Source: Paracoccus versutus (GTDB lineage Bacteria > Pseudomonadota > Alphaproteobacteria > Rhodobacterales > Rhodobacteraceae). Taken from it: a stretch of 64,000 bases of DNA. Under the pieces are notes generated by a model, which saw nothing but the letters and a program-made list of their open reading frames with translations, was not told the DNA's origin and did no database searches. Every line of letters starts with the position of its first letter. Position 1 is the stretch's first letter. The DNA lies in the NCBI RefSeq assembly GCF_000763885.1, contig NZ_JRKO01000023.1:1-64000 (forward strand). Reading direction: 5' to 3'. A program made the position numbers and the translations under genes. This document shows, one piece after another, positions 9,261 through 17,188 of this stretch.

Positions 9261-9280
9261 ATGTCAAGTATGCTTTACAT
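9261..9280. promoter_or_regulatory. Palindromic operator 2 with candidate -35 element
   Basis: ATGTCAAG-TATG-CTTTACAT repeats the half-site of operator 1 (TGTAAAG) with one mismatch. On the minus strand it contains TTGACA, a consensus -35 hexamer. Operators 1 and 2 are therefore spaced across the promoter, which fits cooperative repression. Confidence 0.6.
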
Positions 9281-9377
9281 CGGCATCGCAGGCGGCGACC
9301 GCTGCGGGCGGATTGCGCCCCAGGCGCACAGGCCGTAAGGCTCCGGGTTCTCATCGCCTTGCAACGGAGACGACGCC

Positions 9378-9671
9378 TTGCCCCTTGCCGCCGCAATGAA
9401 CAGCCTCGGGTCGCTGGCCTTCATCCTGCTGGTCGCGCATACGACCGCCTATCAGGAGGCGAACTGGCCCGCGGGGCGGGTCGTCCATGTGCGCGACTGG
9501 GTGGTCCATGCCGCCTATGCGCTTGGCGCGGCCCTGCTTTTGCTGACGCTGGTCCCGGCAAGGGATGCGCGGCGCAGGGTCTTGCTGGCCACATGGTTCC
9601 CGCGCGCCTGCTGGGCGCTTCTGCTGGTCGGGATCGTCGTCCTGCCGATGTTCCTTCCGCTCGAGCCGTGA
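9378..9671 (+). CDS. Small hydrophobic membrane protein of unknown function
   Basis: Up to 97 residues with three hydrophobic segments (about 10-24, 43-60, 75-93). A TTG at 9378 has a good ribosome binding site (GGAGA at 9366-9370, 7 bases away). The first ATG (9396, MNSLGS) has none at a proper distance, so the TTG start is preferred. A strong hairpin terminator follows. No family is recognised. Confidence 0.55.
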   Translation: MPLAAAMNSLGSLAFILLVAHTTAYQEANWPAGRVVHVRDWVVHAAYALGAALLLLTLVPARDARRRVLLATWFPRACWALLLVGIVVLPMFLPLEP

Positions 9672-9721
9672 CCGGCGGCAAGGGGGCGGGCCGGGAAACC
9701 CGATCCCGGCGAAAGGGGAAA

Positions 9722-9765
9722 GCCCCGCCTCTTCCGCAGCTGCCATCTGCGGAAAGGGGCGGGGC
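9722..9765. terminator. Bidirectional hairpin terminator
   Basis: A long stem (GCCCCGCC-x2-TTCCGCAG pairing with CTGCGGAA-x2-GGGCGGGGC) with a 7-base loop. It separates the small membrane-protein gene from the convergent pore-forming-protein gene. Confidence 0.8.
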
Positions 9766-9786
9766 CGCCGCGGCCTGCCAGGAGAT

Positions 9787-10701
9787 TCAGGCAGCGGCAA
9801 GCTCGGTAACCAGAACCTCGTCAACAACAGGCGCTTCCGACCCGGCGTTGGTCGCAAGGACCAGACCACCGTCGCCATCGGGTCGGAAGCTTTCGGTCAG
9901 ATCCAGCGTCCGCACGGTGAAATTGACCGTATGGACCGCCTTCAGCGTCCCCAGCAGGGAAATGCGCCCCTGCGTGGGATCGGCGGGATCGCGGCCATAG
10001 CTCCAGGACTCGTCGCCCGCCGAGCCATGGCGGTTGATCCATTCGCACAGCGTGCCGGCATCGGCCTGCCAGATCCTCTGGCCACGGATCGGCGACAGGA
10101 AATTCGCCACCGTGCTGCCCTTCAGGATGATGTCGGCGCGATAGGGCATGCTGAGTTCCTTCTTGTTGGCCATCAGCACGACTTGCCAGACCCGGCCGGC
10201 GGGCACGTTGCGCACCGGCACCGAGACGCTGAAGCTGCGCGACTCGGATTTCGACACGGCGGTCGCATCCGTCCAGGAATGCGAATATTCGGCGGTGAAG
10301 CTGATGCCGAATTCCTTCTTCACCACCTTGGCGTCGATGGTGCCCTTGATCGAGACCGTGGTGCCCGTCTTGACCGCCTTGCTGACCGAATGCGTCGTCG
10401 TCACCGTGTCCTGGAAGGTGCAGGACAGGCCGACCGTCTGCTCGGGCGTCAGGCCGTTGCGGTTGTCCACGATCCCGGTCGCCGCCGCTGACTGGTAGAC
10501 GCTGAAGGTCTGCGCCGGCACGTCTAAGACCAGTTCGGATGCCAGCGTGTCCGTCAGCTTGCCGAACAGCCCGCCGTTGTTGCCGGGACCGTTGGCGAAC
10601 CATTGGCCGCCGGCCGGGTCCTTCTCGGTTTCAAGGTGATTTTGCCAGGCATCCACGATGATGGCGCCAAGCCCAAGCGTGTCGAGATATTGCAGCGTCA
10701 T
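9787..10701 (-). CDS. Aerolysin-like (ETX/MTX2-type) beta-pore-forming protein
   Basis: 304 residues without a signal peptide. The middle (about 85-215) has the alternating Ser/Thr-rich pattern of the membrane-insertion and pre-stem strands of the ETX/MTX2 family: QDTVTTTHSVSKAVKTGTTV, FTAEYSHSWTDATAVSKSES, then SVSVPVRNVPAGRVWQVVLM, which resembles the family's VPAG-Y motif. These proteins oligomerise and form beta-barrel pores in membranes. The assignment rests on pattern similarity only. It follows a small gene by 24 bases with a strong AGGAGG site, so the two form one operon. Targets could be competing bacteria, protists or host cells; nothing in the sequence decides. Confidence 0.65.
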   Translation of the reverse strand: MTLQYLDTLGLGAIIVDAWQNHLETEKDPAGGQWFANGPGNNGGLFGKLTDTLASELVLDVPAQTFSVYQSAAATGIVDNRNGLTPEQTVGLSCTFQDTVTTTHSVSKAVKTGTTVSIKGTIDAKVVKKEFGISFTAEYSHSWTDATAVSKSESRSFSVSVPVRNVPAGRVWQVVLMANKKELSMPYRADIILKGSTVANFLSPIRGQRIWQADAGTLCEWINRHGSAGDESWSYGRDPADPTQGRISLLGTLKAVHTVNFTVRTLDLTESFRPDGDGGLVLATNAGSEAPVVDEVLVTELAAA

Positions 10702-10725
10702 GGAAAATCCTCCTGAAGGAAGGGC

Positions 10726-11058
10726 TCAGCAGTTCACGTCGATCAGCCCCAGCGTGTTCGACAGCGTCGTGCCGGTGATCGTATAGGCCGCCGTGCAGGT
10801 ATTGCCGCGCTCGTAGGTGAAGGCGCGCGCGGCCTCGTTGTCCTTGCCCCAGACCACGTCGACATGCAGATAGACGAGCGCGCCGTCCGGGATGTCGAAC
10901 TCTTCCAGTTTCGCGGTCTTGGTCTGGCCCAGAAGGATGTCGCCGGTTTCCCGCGTGCTCTTCTTCTGGCCCTCGTCGTCGATATAGGCGAACTTCATCC
11001 GGGCGACGAAGCCGCCGCCATTGTGCAGGCTGAAATTGCCGACTTTCTGCAGAGACAT
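10726..11058 (-). CDS. Small beta-rich protein encoded with the pore-forming protein
   Basis: 110 residues, no signal peptide and no membrane segment. It starts with MSLQKVGNFSLHNGGGFVAR and carries GDILLGQTKTAKL, VVWGKDN and TAAYTITGTTLSNTLGL, a spacing of short strands that suggests a compact beta sandwich. The CGGAGGAAAATC-ATG start is strong. As the first gene of the operon it may be a partner subunit, a chaperone or an immunity factor for the downstream pore former. I do not recognise the family with certainty. Confidence 0.6.
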   Translation of the reverse strand: MSLQKVGNFSLHNGGGFVARMKFAYIDDEGQKKSTRETGDILLGQTKTAKLEEFDIPDGALVYLHVDVVWGKDNEAARAFTYERGNTCTAAYTITGTTLSNTLGLIDVNC

Positions 11059-11122
11059 GATTTTCCTCCGAAATCGCGGGTCTGAAATGGTCCGCGGCGT
11101 TGCCGCCTTGGGTAAGACCTGT

Positions 11123-11161
11123 TTCGCGCATTCCGCGAATCGGCGCAGTGGCATTTGCCAC
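11123..11161. promoter_or_regulatory. Two inverted repeats between the toxin-like operon and the Crp-like gene
   Basis: TTCGCG-CATTC-CGCGAA (11123-11139) and GTGGCA-TT-TGCCAC (11148-11161) lie in the 159-base divergent gap. The second has the arm size and spacing of Crp/Fnr-family sites (arms 6, core 2). The flanking Crp-like protein may bind it and control both transcription units. Confidence 0.45.
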
Positions 11162-11217
11162 AGCGCCGGGGAATAATCGCGCCGGTTGTGGATCATTCGC
11201 GCGATGGGAGAGAGGCG

Positions 11218-11874
11218 ATGCAATTGACCGGCGAGGCGCGGGCGATGTTCATGGCGTCCGCGCATCAGCGCAGCCACCCGGCCGGCGCCGAACTGATCCG
11301 CGAGGCCGACCGGGACCGGCGCGTCTTCCTGATGCTGGCGGGCGAGGCCGACGTTCTGGCCCATTCGCCCGAGGGGCGCATGGTCCTGTTTTCCCGCGTC
11401 GTGCCCGGCGACCTGGTCGGCATCCTGGCCGCCATCGACGGCGGCGCGCGCTCGACCAGCGTGGTGGCGCGGGATGCGGGGCGCACGGCATGGGTCTCGC
11501 CCCAGGATTTCCAGCGGCTGATGCGAGAGCCGGATTTTGCCGGTGCGATCCACCTGCATTTCGTCGGCCTCATCCGCGGCCTGTCCGAGCGGGTCTATGA
11601 ATTCGGCACGCTCCTGGTGCGCGAAAGGCTGGTGCGCGAATTGCTGCGCCTGCTGGCCGCGCCGGGCGACGGGCCGCATCTGCTGGACCCGGCGCCAAGC
11701 CATATGGAGCTGGCCGCCCGCATCGCCACCCATCGCGAGGCGGTCTCGCGCGAGATGAGCCGGCTTGCCCGGCTGGGGGTGCTGGAAAGGCGGGGCCGCA
11801 GCCTGCACGTGCCCTCGCGCGCCAGGCTGGCCGCCGCGCTGGACACGGGCGAGCAGATCAGGCCAGAGCCGTGA
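11218..11874 (+). CDS. Crp/Fnr-family transcriptional regulator
   Basis: 218 residues from the ATG at 11218, chosen because GGGAGAGAGG lies 5-12 bases before it. The N-terminal cyclic-nucleotide-binding-like beta barrel spans about residues 10-115 (VFLMLAGEADVLAHSPEGRMVLFSRV, then GDLVGILAAIDGGARSTSVVA). The C-terminal winged helix is about 145-210 (SHMELAARIATHREAVSREMSRLARLGVLERRG). No FNR-type cysteine cluster is present. Its 3' end overlaps by 17 bases the convergent gene for a nucleotide cyclase, so a cyclic-nucleotide signal is a reasonable guess for its ligand. Confidence 0.88.
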   Translation: MQLTGEARAMFMASAHQRSHPAGAELIREADRDRRVFLMLAGEADVLAHSPEGRMVLFSRVVPGDLVGILAAIDGGARSTSVVARDAGRTAWVSPQDFQRLMREPDFAGAIHLHFVGLIRGLSERVYEFGTLLVRERLVRELLRLLAAPGDGPHLLDPAPSHMELAARIATHREAVSREMSRLARLGVLERRGRSLHVPSRARLAAALDTGEQIRPEP

Positions 11875-12655
11875 TCTCCACCGGCTCGTCGATGCCCTTC
11901 AGCGTGACCTGGCGCAGCGGCGGGGGCGCCTGCCGCGCGGCGTCGCAGACGGCTCTGGTGGCCAGGATCTGCCCCGGCTCGGCCAGGGCCGAAAGGCGGG
12001 CGGCGATGTTCATCGCCTGGCCGAAGGCGCCGACCTCTTGCAGCAGGCCGCTGGCCGCCGAAAAGGTGCACAGGAAGGCCGTGCCGGTATGCAGGCCGAT
12101 GCCGGCGCGGATCGGGTCGTCGCCGGCATCCTCCTGCCGCGCCAGCGTCCGGGCCATGCTGCGGGCGGCGGCGACGGCCTTGAGCGCATGGTCCTTGCCG
12201 GAAAAGCCGGGCGGCCAGACGCCGATCACGGAATCGCCCTGGAACTCCAGCACGAAGCCGTCATGCTGCCACAGCGCCGCGACCACCGTGTCGCGCATCC
12301 GCGCCACCGTCGCGGCATAGGCGGCCGCGCCCAGCCTTTCGCCCAATGCGACCGAGCCGCGCAGGTCGCAGAACAGGATGCTGATCGGCACCTCGGCGCC
12401 GCCGGGGAACTGCTCGATGAACCTGTCGCAGGCGTTGCAGAAGCGCGGGTTGCGGTTCGACGGGCGCAGGCCGATCCGCCGGGCCACCCAGCCGCCCCAG
12501 CCGCCGAAGGGCGCGAAGCACAGCTTGCAGCGCGGCAGGCCCGGCAGCCGCCGGTAGCGCCGCTGCTTGCCCATCAGCACCGGATGGCCGTCGCGAAAGA
12601 TCTGCAGCCAAAGCTGCTCGTTGCCGAATTCGGGCTGCGAGGCGCTATCGGACAT
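11858..12655 (-). CDS. Class III adenylate/guanylate cyclase with N-terminal CxxC pairs
   Basis: 265 residues. The catalytic domain spans about 90-262: metal-binding Asp in SILFCDLRGSVALGER, second Asp in FQGDSVIGVW, then GIGLHTGTAFLCTF and GQAMNIAARLSALAEPGQIL. The N-terminal segment has two CxxC pairs (CKLC near 44 and CNAC near 74) that could bind a metal or Fe-S centre and act as a sensor. There is no membrane segment. It is the last gene of a three-gene operon, overlapping the previous gene by 11 bases. Confidence 0.88.
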   Translation of the reverse strand: MSDSASQPEFGNEQLWLQIFRDGHPVLMGKQRRYRRLPGLPRCKLCFAPFGGWGGWVARRIGLRPSNRNPRFCNACDRFIEQFPGGAEVPISILFCDLRGSVALGERLGAAAYAATVARMRDTVVAALWQHDGFVLEFQGDSVIGVWPPGFSGKDHALKAVAAARSMARTLARQEDAGDDPIRAGIGLHTGTAFLCTFSAASGLLQEVGAFGQAMNIAARLSALAEPGQILATRAVCDAARQAPPPLRQVTLKGIDEPVEITALA

Positions 12656-13550
12656 CGGGCCTGACCAGGTATTCGTCGGGGGTTTCGGAGGCGTGCATCG
12701 ACTGATCCTCGGGGCAGACGTCCAGCCCCTCGCTGTTGCAGACCGCGGTGGCGCAGAAGAACGAGGGGCCGGCGACCGCGGTCAGGGGCGGGTCGCGCGG
12801 CAGGCCGCGATAATCCAGCACCACCGCCTCGCCCTCGGCCATGGGGATGGCGCAGGGGATATGCGGCCGCCCGTCCGGGCCGCGCAAGGGGATCGAGGGC
12901 AGGGTGACGACGATCCCCGCCTCCAGCATGTCCGGCGCGATCCAGCCGGGCGTCCCCGCCAGGCTCAACACATGGTCGTAGCCGGGGCCGAAAAGCATGC
13001 CGCCGTCCGCGGCCAGGGCGACGGGCGCGGTCTGCAGGTCGGTCATATGCGCCTCGGCGCCGCGGCCGAACATCAGGTAATGCGCGACCTCGGGCAGGGG
13101 CTCTGCATGGGAGAAGGGCCGGAAATACACCACGCGCTCGACCGTGACCGGGATCTTGCCGAAGACCGGGCGCACCCGCGTCAGCTGCCAGGGAAAGAAA
13201 TGCGGGTCCTTCTCGTCCTCGGGACCGAAGGGCGGGATGCCCTGGAAGATGTTGCCGGTGAAGGTGGGCTTCAGCCCGGCCGCGACCGAGGGGATGTTGA
13301 ACTCGTCGCTTTCGTCGTTGGCCAGCACGAAGATGTCGCGCGGATAGCGCGCCCGGATCTCGCGCAGGGCGGCGGCGACCTCGGCCGGGACCGAAAAGCG
13401 CAGCACCAGCTGATACTTGTGCATCTCGGTATGGTATTGCGTCATGTGGACGCCGAACAGCGTCTGGGCGCCGACGATGGTGAAGGCGTGCTGATGCGCC
13501 ATGTTGCTGATCGGCGGCCCGGCCGGATCGTGTTCGGGGCAATGATCCAT
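12645..13550 (-). CDS. Unknown protein between a decarboxylase and a cyclase
   Basis: 301 residues with no signal peptide, membrane segment or recognised motif. It is rich in His near its start (MAHQHAFTIVGAQTLFGVHM) and has several Pro/Phe-rich stretches (GNIFQGIPPFGPEDEKDPHF). The ATG at 13550 is preferred because AAAGGA lies 5-6 bases before it; another ATG at 13556 overlaps the decarboxylase stop. Tight coupling to the decarboxylase suggests it works with that enzyme or its product, but I cannot name a function. Confidence 0.7.
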   Translation of the reverse strand: MDHCPEHDPAGPPISNMAHQHAFTIVGAQTLFGVHMTQYHTEMHKYQLVLRFSVPAEVAAALREIRARYPRDIFVLANDESDEFNIPSVAAGLKPTFTGNIFQGIPPFGPEDEKDPHFFPWQLTRVRPVFGKIPVTVERVVYFRPFSHAEPLPEVAHYLMFGRGAEAHMTDLQTAPVALAADGGMLFGPGYDHVLSLAGTPGWIAPDMLEAGIVVTLPSIPLRGPDGRPHIPCAIPMAEGEAVVLDYRGLPRDPPLTAVAGPSFFCATAVCNSEGLDVCPEDQSMHASETPDEYLVRPDVR

Positions 13551-13552
13551 CT

Positions 13553-15769
13553 TCATCCTTTCTTCAGACGCAATCCGGCGGCCCGGCAGATTTCCCCGGC
13601 AGCCTCGGTGGCGGTTTCGCGCAGGATCGCGATCAGCCGCGGAATGAAATCCCCGTCCTCGGTCGCGGTCAGGAACGGGTTCTGCTGGGTCGAGATCAGG
13701 AAGCGCACGCCCATGCCCGGCTGCGGCTCGACCCCGGCCCGCCGGGCGAAGCGCGCGACGAACCCCTCGCCATAGACGGCGGGGTCGAATTCCGAGGCGG
13801 TGACGAACATCGGCTTCGGCGGCGGTCCCGAAACGGGCGCCTCTTCCAGGCTCAGCGCGCGGAAGATGGCGTCGTTGAGCCGGTTCATCAGCCCTAGGTC
13901 CGTGTTGAGCCCGCGCTCGCTGCGGAAGTTGAAGGCATAGGGCACGATGCTGGTGTCCGAGCCGATGCTGCGAAACAACGCCATCAGCGTCGGATCGGCC
14001 AGCAGCCGGTCGACCAGCGCATCGTTGTCGAGGCAGGCGATCTCGTCGTGCAGCCGCCGCTCCTGCTCGGACACGGCCTGGGGGTCGAGGCCGCGGCGCT
14101 CGGCCGGCAGGCGCTGGAAGGGGGTGACGGCGACCGGCCCGTCGGCCGGGAACCCGGCCCGCAGCGCGGCATAGAAGCGGCGGCTGGCAAAGATGCATTT
14201 CGCCAGCAACCGGCCATAGCCCGACTGGTCGGGCGGGATCACCCGATGCGACAGCCAGACCGAGGCCGCCGCGGCGCCGGGCTTCGAGCCCTCGATGCCA
14301 TAGATGCCGACCGTCGGCACCACGCCGTCGTGAAAGACCACCGGCGCGGCAAAGCTGACCAGATCGCGCATCGCGCCGTCGCGATAGCAAAGCGCGCCGG
14401 CGGGGTAGGGGATGAACCCCGCCTTGTGCGGGTCCACGGTCAGCGTCTCGCAATGCCGCGCCGCCTCGAGGCGCGCCTCGACCCGCGGGTTCAGGTGCAT
14501 GCCGGGCGGCGCGTCGTCGTCGTCGATGTCCAGCATGTGGTTGGGGTCCGAACTGCCCAACGGCGGCTGGCGCAGCATGGACATGAAATAGCCGCCCCAG
14601 GCGGCGTCGGCATGCAGCGCAAAGCCCAGGCCGCGGCCGCCGAACGCCTCGCGCAGGGTGACGATGCGGTCCAGCGGATCGACCGCGCCCTCCTCGGTAG
14701 TGCCCAGCACGGCGACCGCCAGCATGACCGGCCGGCGCTGGTCCAGGCATTCCGCCAGCATCCGCTCCAGCGCGCCGATCTCCATGCGGCCGTTGTCGTC
14801 CACCGGCACGCTGCGCAGCGCGGTGCGTCCCAGGCCCAGCAGCGCCGCGCCCTTGGGCCAGGAATAATGCGCCGTCGCCGGGGCAAGGACCAGCGGCACC
14901 GGCAGGTCGGGGGCATGGCGGCGGTGCATCTCGGCCAGGCCCAGATCCTGCACGGTGCGGCCTGCCAGCGCGGCGACCGCCGCCTCGGGCTCGACCCCGG
15001 CCGACCGGGCAAGATCGCCGGTCAGGTCCAGCACCGTCCGCACCGGCAGGTTCATCAGCCCCCAGGCGTCCAGCTCCAGCAGCCGGGCCTGCCCCTGTCC
15101 GGTCCGCACCTCCAGCCCGCGGGCCGCGGCCAGGGCCGGCACTTCGCGCAGCGCCTCCGCCACCGCGAAGGGCAGGTATTTCAGGTTGCGCGCCGCCCAG
15201 ATCGCCTCGGCATTGGCCACGCTGCCGTCGCAGGTGACATGGCCCCAGGGCGGGCGCTGCGCATCGTCAAAGCCGGCCATCCGGCACAACTCGCGCCCGA
15301 CGGTGATCTCCAGCAAGGTGGTGACGGGCGAGGCCTCGGCCGCGACATTGTTCTGGTTGAAGAGCAGCGCCGCGATATAGCCCGCAACCCCCGGCAGGGT
15401 GATGTCCCAATACATGTGCGACTGGTTGCGATAGCTGGAAAGCGGCGTGGACCCGGCCAGCTTGCCGATCATCTCGGCAAGACAGGCGCGCATGCGCTCG
15501 ACCGTGGCGCGATAGGCGTCGCTTTCGAAGACGCGGTCCGGTCCCAGCCGGGGATCCTGCGGCGCATAGTCCCGCCGGGCGGCGACATGGCCGGAAATCG
15601 CCATCCCGACCAGTTCGCGCAGCACCGCTTCGTTCTCGGCCTTGGGGCCAAGGAACCATGCTGGCAGCGCGCCCGCCCGCGCGACCCCGGCCGCGCCCAA
15701 CAGCCCCGTCCCCTCCCGCGCGATCCGGTCCAGCGAATCTATCAGGTCGGGATTGGCCTTGCCGGTCAT
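13553..15769 (-). CDS. PLP-dependent amino acid decarboxylase, tyrosine-decarboxylase-like
   Basis: 738 residues. Landmarks of bacterial tyrosine decarboxylases are plain: FNQNNVAAEASPVTTLLE, CDGSVANAEAIWAARNLKYL, ATAHYSWPKGAALLGLG with the ring-stacking His 301, HADAAWGGY with Asp 388, TVDPHKAGFIPYPAG with the PLP Lys 449, and GSKPGAAAASVWLSHRVI. These removes CO2 from an aromatic or related amino acid to give an amine such as tyramine. At 738 residues it is longer than the usual ~620, mainly at the C-terminus. It heads an operon with an unknown protein and a nucleotide cyclase. The exact substrate is not visible. Confidence 0.82.
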   Translation of the reverse strand: MTGKANPDLIDSLDRIAREGTGLLGAAGVARAGALPAWFLGPKAENEAVLRELVGMAISGHVAARRDYAPQDPRLGPDRVFESDAYRATVERMRACLAEMIGKLAGSTPLSSYRNQSHMYWDITLPGVAGYIAALLFNQNNVAAEASPVTTLLEITVGRELCRMAGFDDAQRPPWGHVTCDGSVANAEAIWAARNLKYLPFAVAEALREVPALAAARGLEVRTGQGQARLLELDAWGLMNLPVRTVLDLTGDLARSAGVEPEAAVAALAGRTVQDLGLAEMHRRHAPDLPVPLVLAPATAHYSWPKGAALLGLGRTALRSVPVDDNGRMEIGALERMLAECLDQRRPVMLAVAVLGTTEEGAVDPLDRIVTLREAFGGRGLGFALHADAAWGGYFMSMLRQPPLGSSDPNHMLDIDDDDAPPGMHLNPRVEARLEAARHCETLTVDPHKAGFIPYPAGALCYRDGAMRDLVSFAAPVVFHDGVVPTVGIYGIEGSKPGAAAASVWLSHRVIPPDQSGYGRLLAKCIFASRRFYAALRAGFPADGPVAVTPFQRLPAERRGLDPQAVSEQERRLHDEIACLDNDALVDRLLADPTLMALFRSIGSDTSIVPYAFNFRSERGLNTDLGLMNRLNDAIFRALSLEEAPVSGPPPKPMFVTASEFDPAVYGEGFVARFARRAGVEPQPGMGVRFLISTQQNPFLTATEDGDFIPRLIAILRETATEAAGEICRAAGLRLKKG

Positions 15770-16065
15770 GGACGCCTCGCAGGATCGCCGGGAGCAGGAA
15801 GATGGGACCACCATGGCCCGAGCGTTCGGCCTTTTCAACATGCAGTTGCATGAGCCGCGGCGTTTTCCCCAATGTTTGGACGGGCTTCCGCGGGCCGCAT
15901 CCCCCGCGGCCGGGGCAGGAGCCGGGCAGGAACCGGGCAGGGCGGCGGCCGCATATTTTCCGAAATGTCGAATTCTCAACATTCCGGCCATCGGCCGTCC
16001 GCTTATACCCGGAGACGGCGCCCACGGGCGCCCCTTGTCCCCACCAGATTTGCATAGGCGCGATT
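15770..16065. other. Intergenic region, divergent promoters
   Basis: 296 bases between the decarboxylase operon and a small gene on the other strand. No convincing gene, repeat or known operator is seen. Confidence 0.5.
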
Positions 16066-16299
16066 ATGAGCAAAAACCTTCGCCATACCCGGAATCCCGA
16101 CATGATCGCCTTTACCATCGGATGGGTCGTGCTGCAGCTTATCCACGACGACCTGCCCACCGACTTCAAGACCATCAAGGGAAGGCTGCGCCAGATCGCT
16201 GCGGGCCGCGCCGAAGGCCGGGTGACGCCCGAGATGGCCAAGGACGCCCTTTCCGGCACCGAGGGTATGGAGCGCGGGCGAATGCGCGACGTGGCCTGA
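16066..16299 (+). CDS. Small protein of unknown function
   Basis: 77 residues starting MSKNLRHTRNPDMIAFTIGW, with a short hydrophobic stretch (about 12-25) and a charged helical tail. No family is recognised. The ribosome binding site is weak (AGGCG about 7 bases before the ATG). It is convergent with a Crp-like gene and stands alone. Confidence 0.5.
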   Translation: MSKNLRHTRNPDMIAFTIGWVVLQLIHDDLPTDFKTIKGRLRQIAAGRAEGRVTPEMAKDALSGTEGMERGRMRDVA

Positions 16300-16332
16300 A
16301 AGGACAGGACCCGAGAGCGGATGGCCGGGGTA

Positions 16333-17037
16333 TCAGCCCTCGGTCCCGGTGACATAGGCGCGCAGGCCCTGCGGCCTCAGCACGGTTATCCGGCCATAGC
16401 CGACCTCGATGCAGCCGAGGGCCTCCAGCTTCTTCAGCGTCTCGTTCACGATATGGCGCGAGGCGTTGGCCATTTCGGCCAGGTCGTTCTGCGTCAGCCG
16501 GCAGGTCTCGGGCGCGTCCTCGCAGGGGCCCGTGCCGGCCACGCGCAAAAGCACCGCCGCCGTCCGGCGATCCGCCCGCCGGATCAGCAGGTCGGCCATG
16601 CAGCGGACCGCTATGTCGAGGTTGTATTCCGAAAGAGAGCCGAAATGCAGCGCCGCCTCGGGCAGGCGCCGGCAAATCCTGTCCACGGCCGCAAGCGAGA
16701 CGTAAAGCACCGCGGCCGGCTCCATGGCGCGAAAGGACAGGGTCCGCGGCTGGCGAGAGACCATCGGCCCTTCCCCCACCCAGTCGCCGCGCCGGAAGAT
16801 ATGCCCCATGGCGATGCCGGCATCCGGGGTCGGGCCAAGCCCGGCAAAGCTGCCCCGGACGATCCCGTAGAATCCGCCCAGGCCGTCGCCGATGTGATGG
16901 GTATACTGGCCGGCCTCGTAATGGCGCAGCCTCGCCTCGTCGAGAAGGGCGGACTGGAACGCGCCCGGCTTTTGCGCCAGCCAGCCAAAGGACAGCAGGG
17001 TCTGCCGGCACTCGGCCATGGAAACAGCAACTTGCAT
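16333..17037 (-). CDS. Crp/Fnr-family transcriptional regulator
   Basis: 234 residues. The effector domain covers about 20-145 (HIFRRGDWVGEGPMVSRQPR). The winged-helix domain is about 155-230 (CRLTQNDLAEMANASRHIVN, ETLKKLEALGCIEVGYGRI). No N-terminal cysteine cluster for an Fe-S centre is present, so it is not a classical FNR. It lies 151 bases downstream of the fep operon on the same strand and has its own intergenic space. Target genes are unknown. Confidence 0.85.
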   Translation of the reverse strand: MQVAVSMAECRQTLLSFGWLAQKPGAFQSALLDEARLRHYEAGQYTHHIGDGLGGFYGIVRGSFAGLGPTPDAGIAMGHIFRRGDWVGEGPMVSRQPRTLSFRAMEPAAVLYVSLAAVDRICRRLPEAALHFGSLSEYNLDIAVRCMADLLIRRADRRTAAVLLRVAGTGPCEDAPETCRLTQNDLAEMANASRHIVNETLKKLEALGCIEVGYGRITVLRPQGLRAYVTGTEG

Positions 17038-17188
17038 GAAATTCCCGGTATCGAATGGCGCGCAAGGCGCCCGCCACAGGCTTGTCCATCATCGAGAAAG
17101 GGTCAAGCCTTGCTGCAACGGCCGCGCGCGTTGCCCGCGCCTCGTGCATGAGGAGATCCCCTGTTTCTGCGGATGGCCGGACAAAGGT

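Noticed and set aside
16333..17037. FNR itself as the identity of the Crp-like gene
   Set aside because: The N-terminal cysteine cluster needed for the Fe-S centre is absent.
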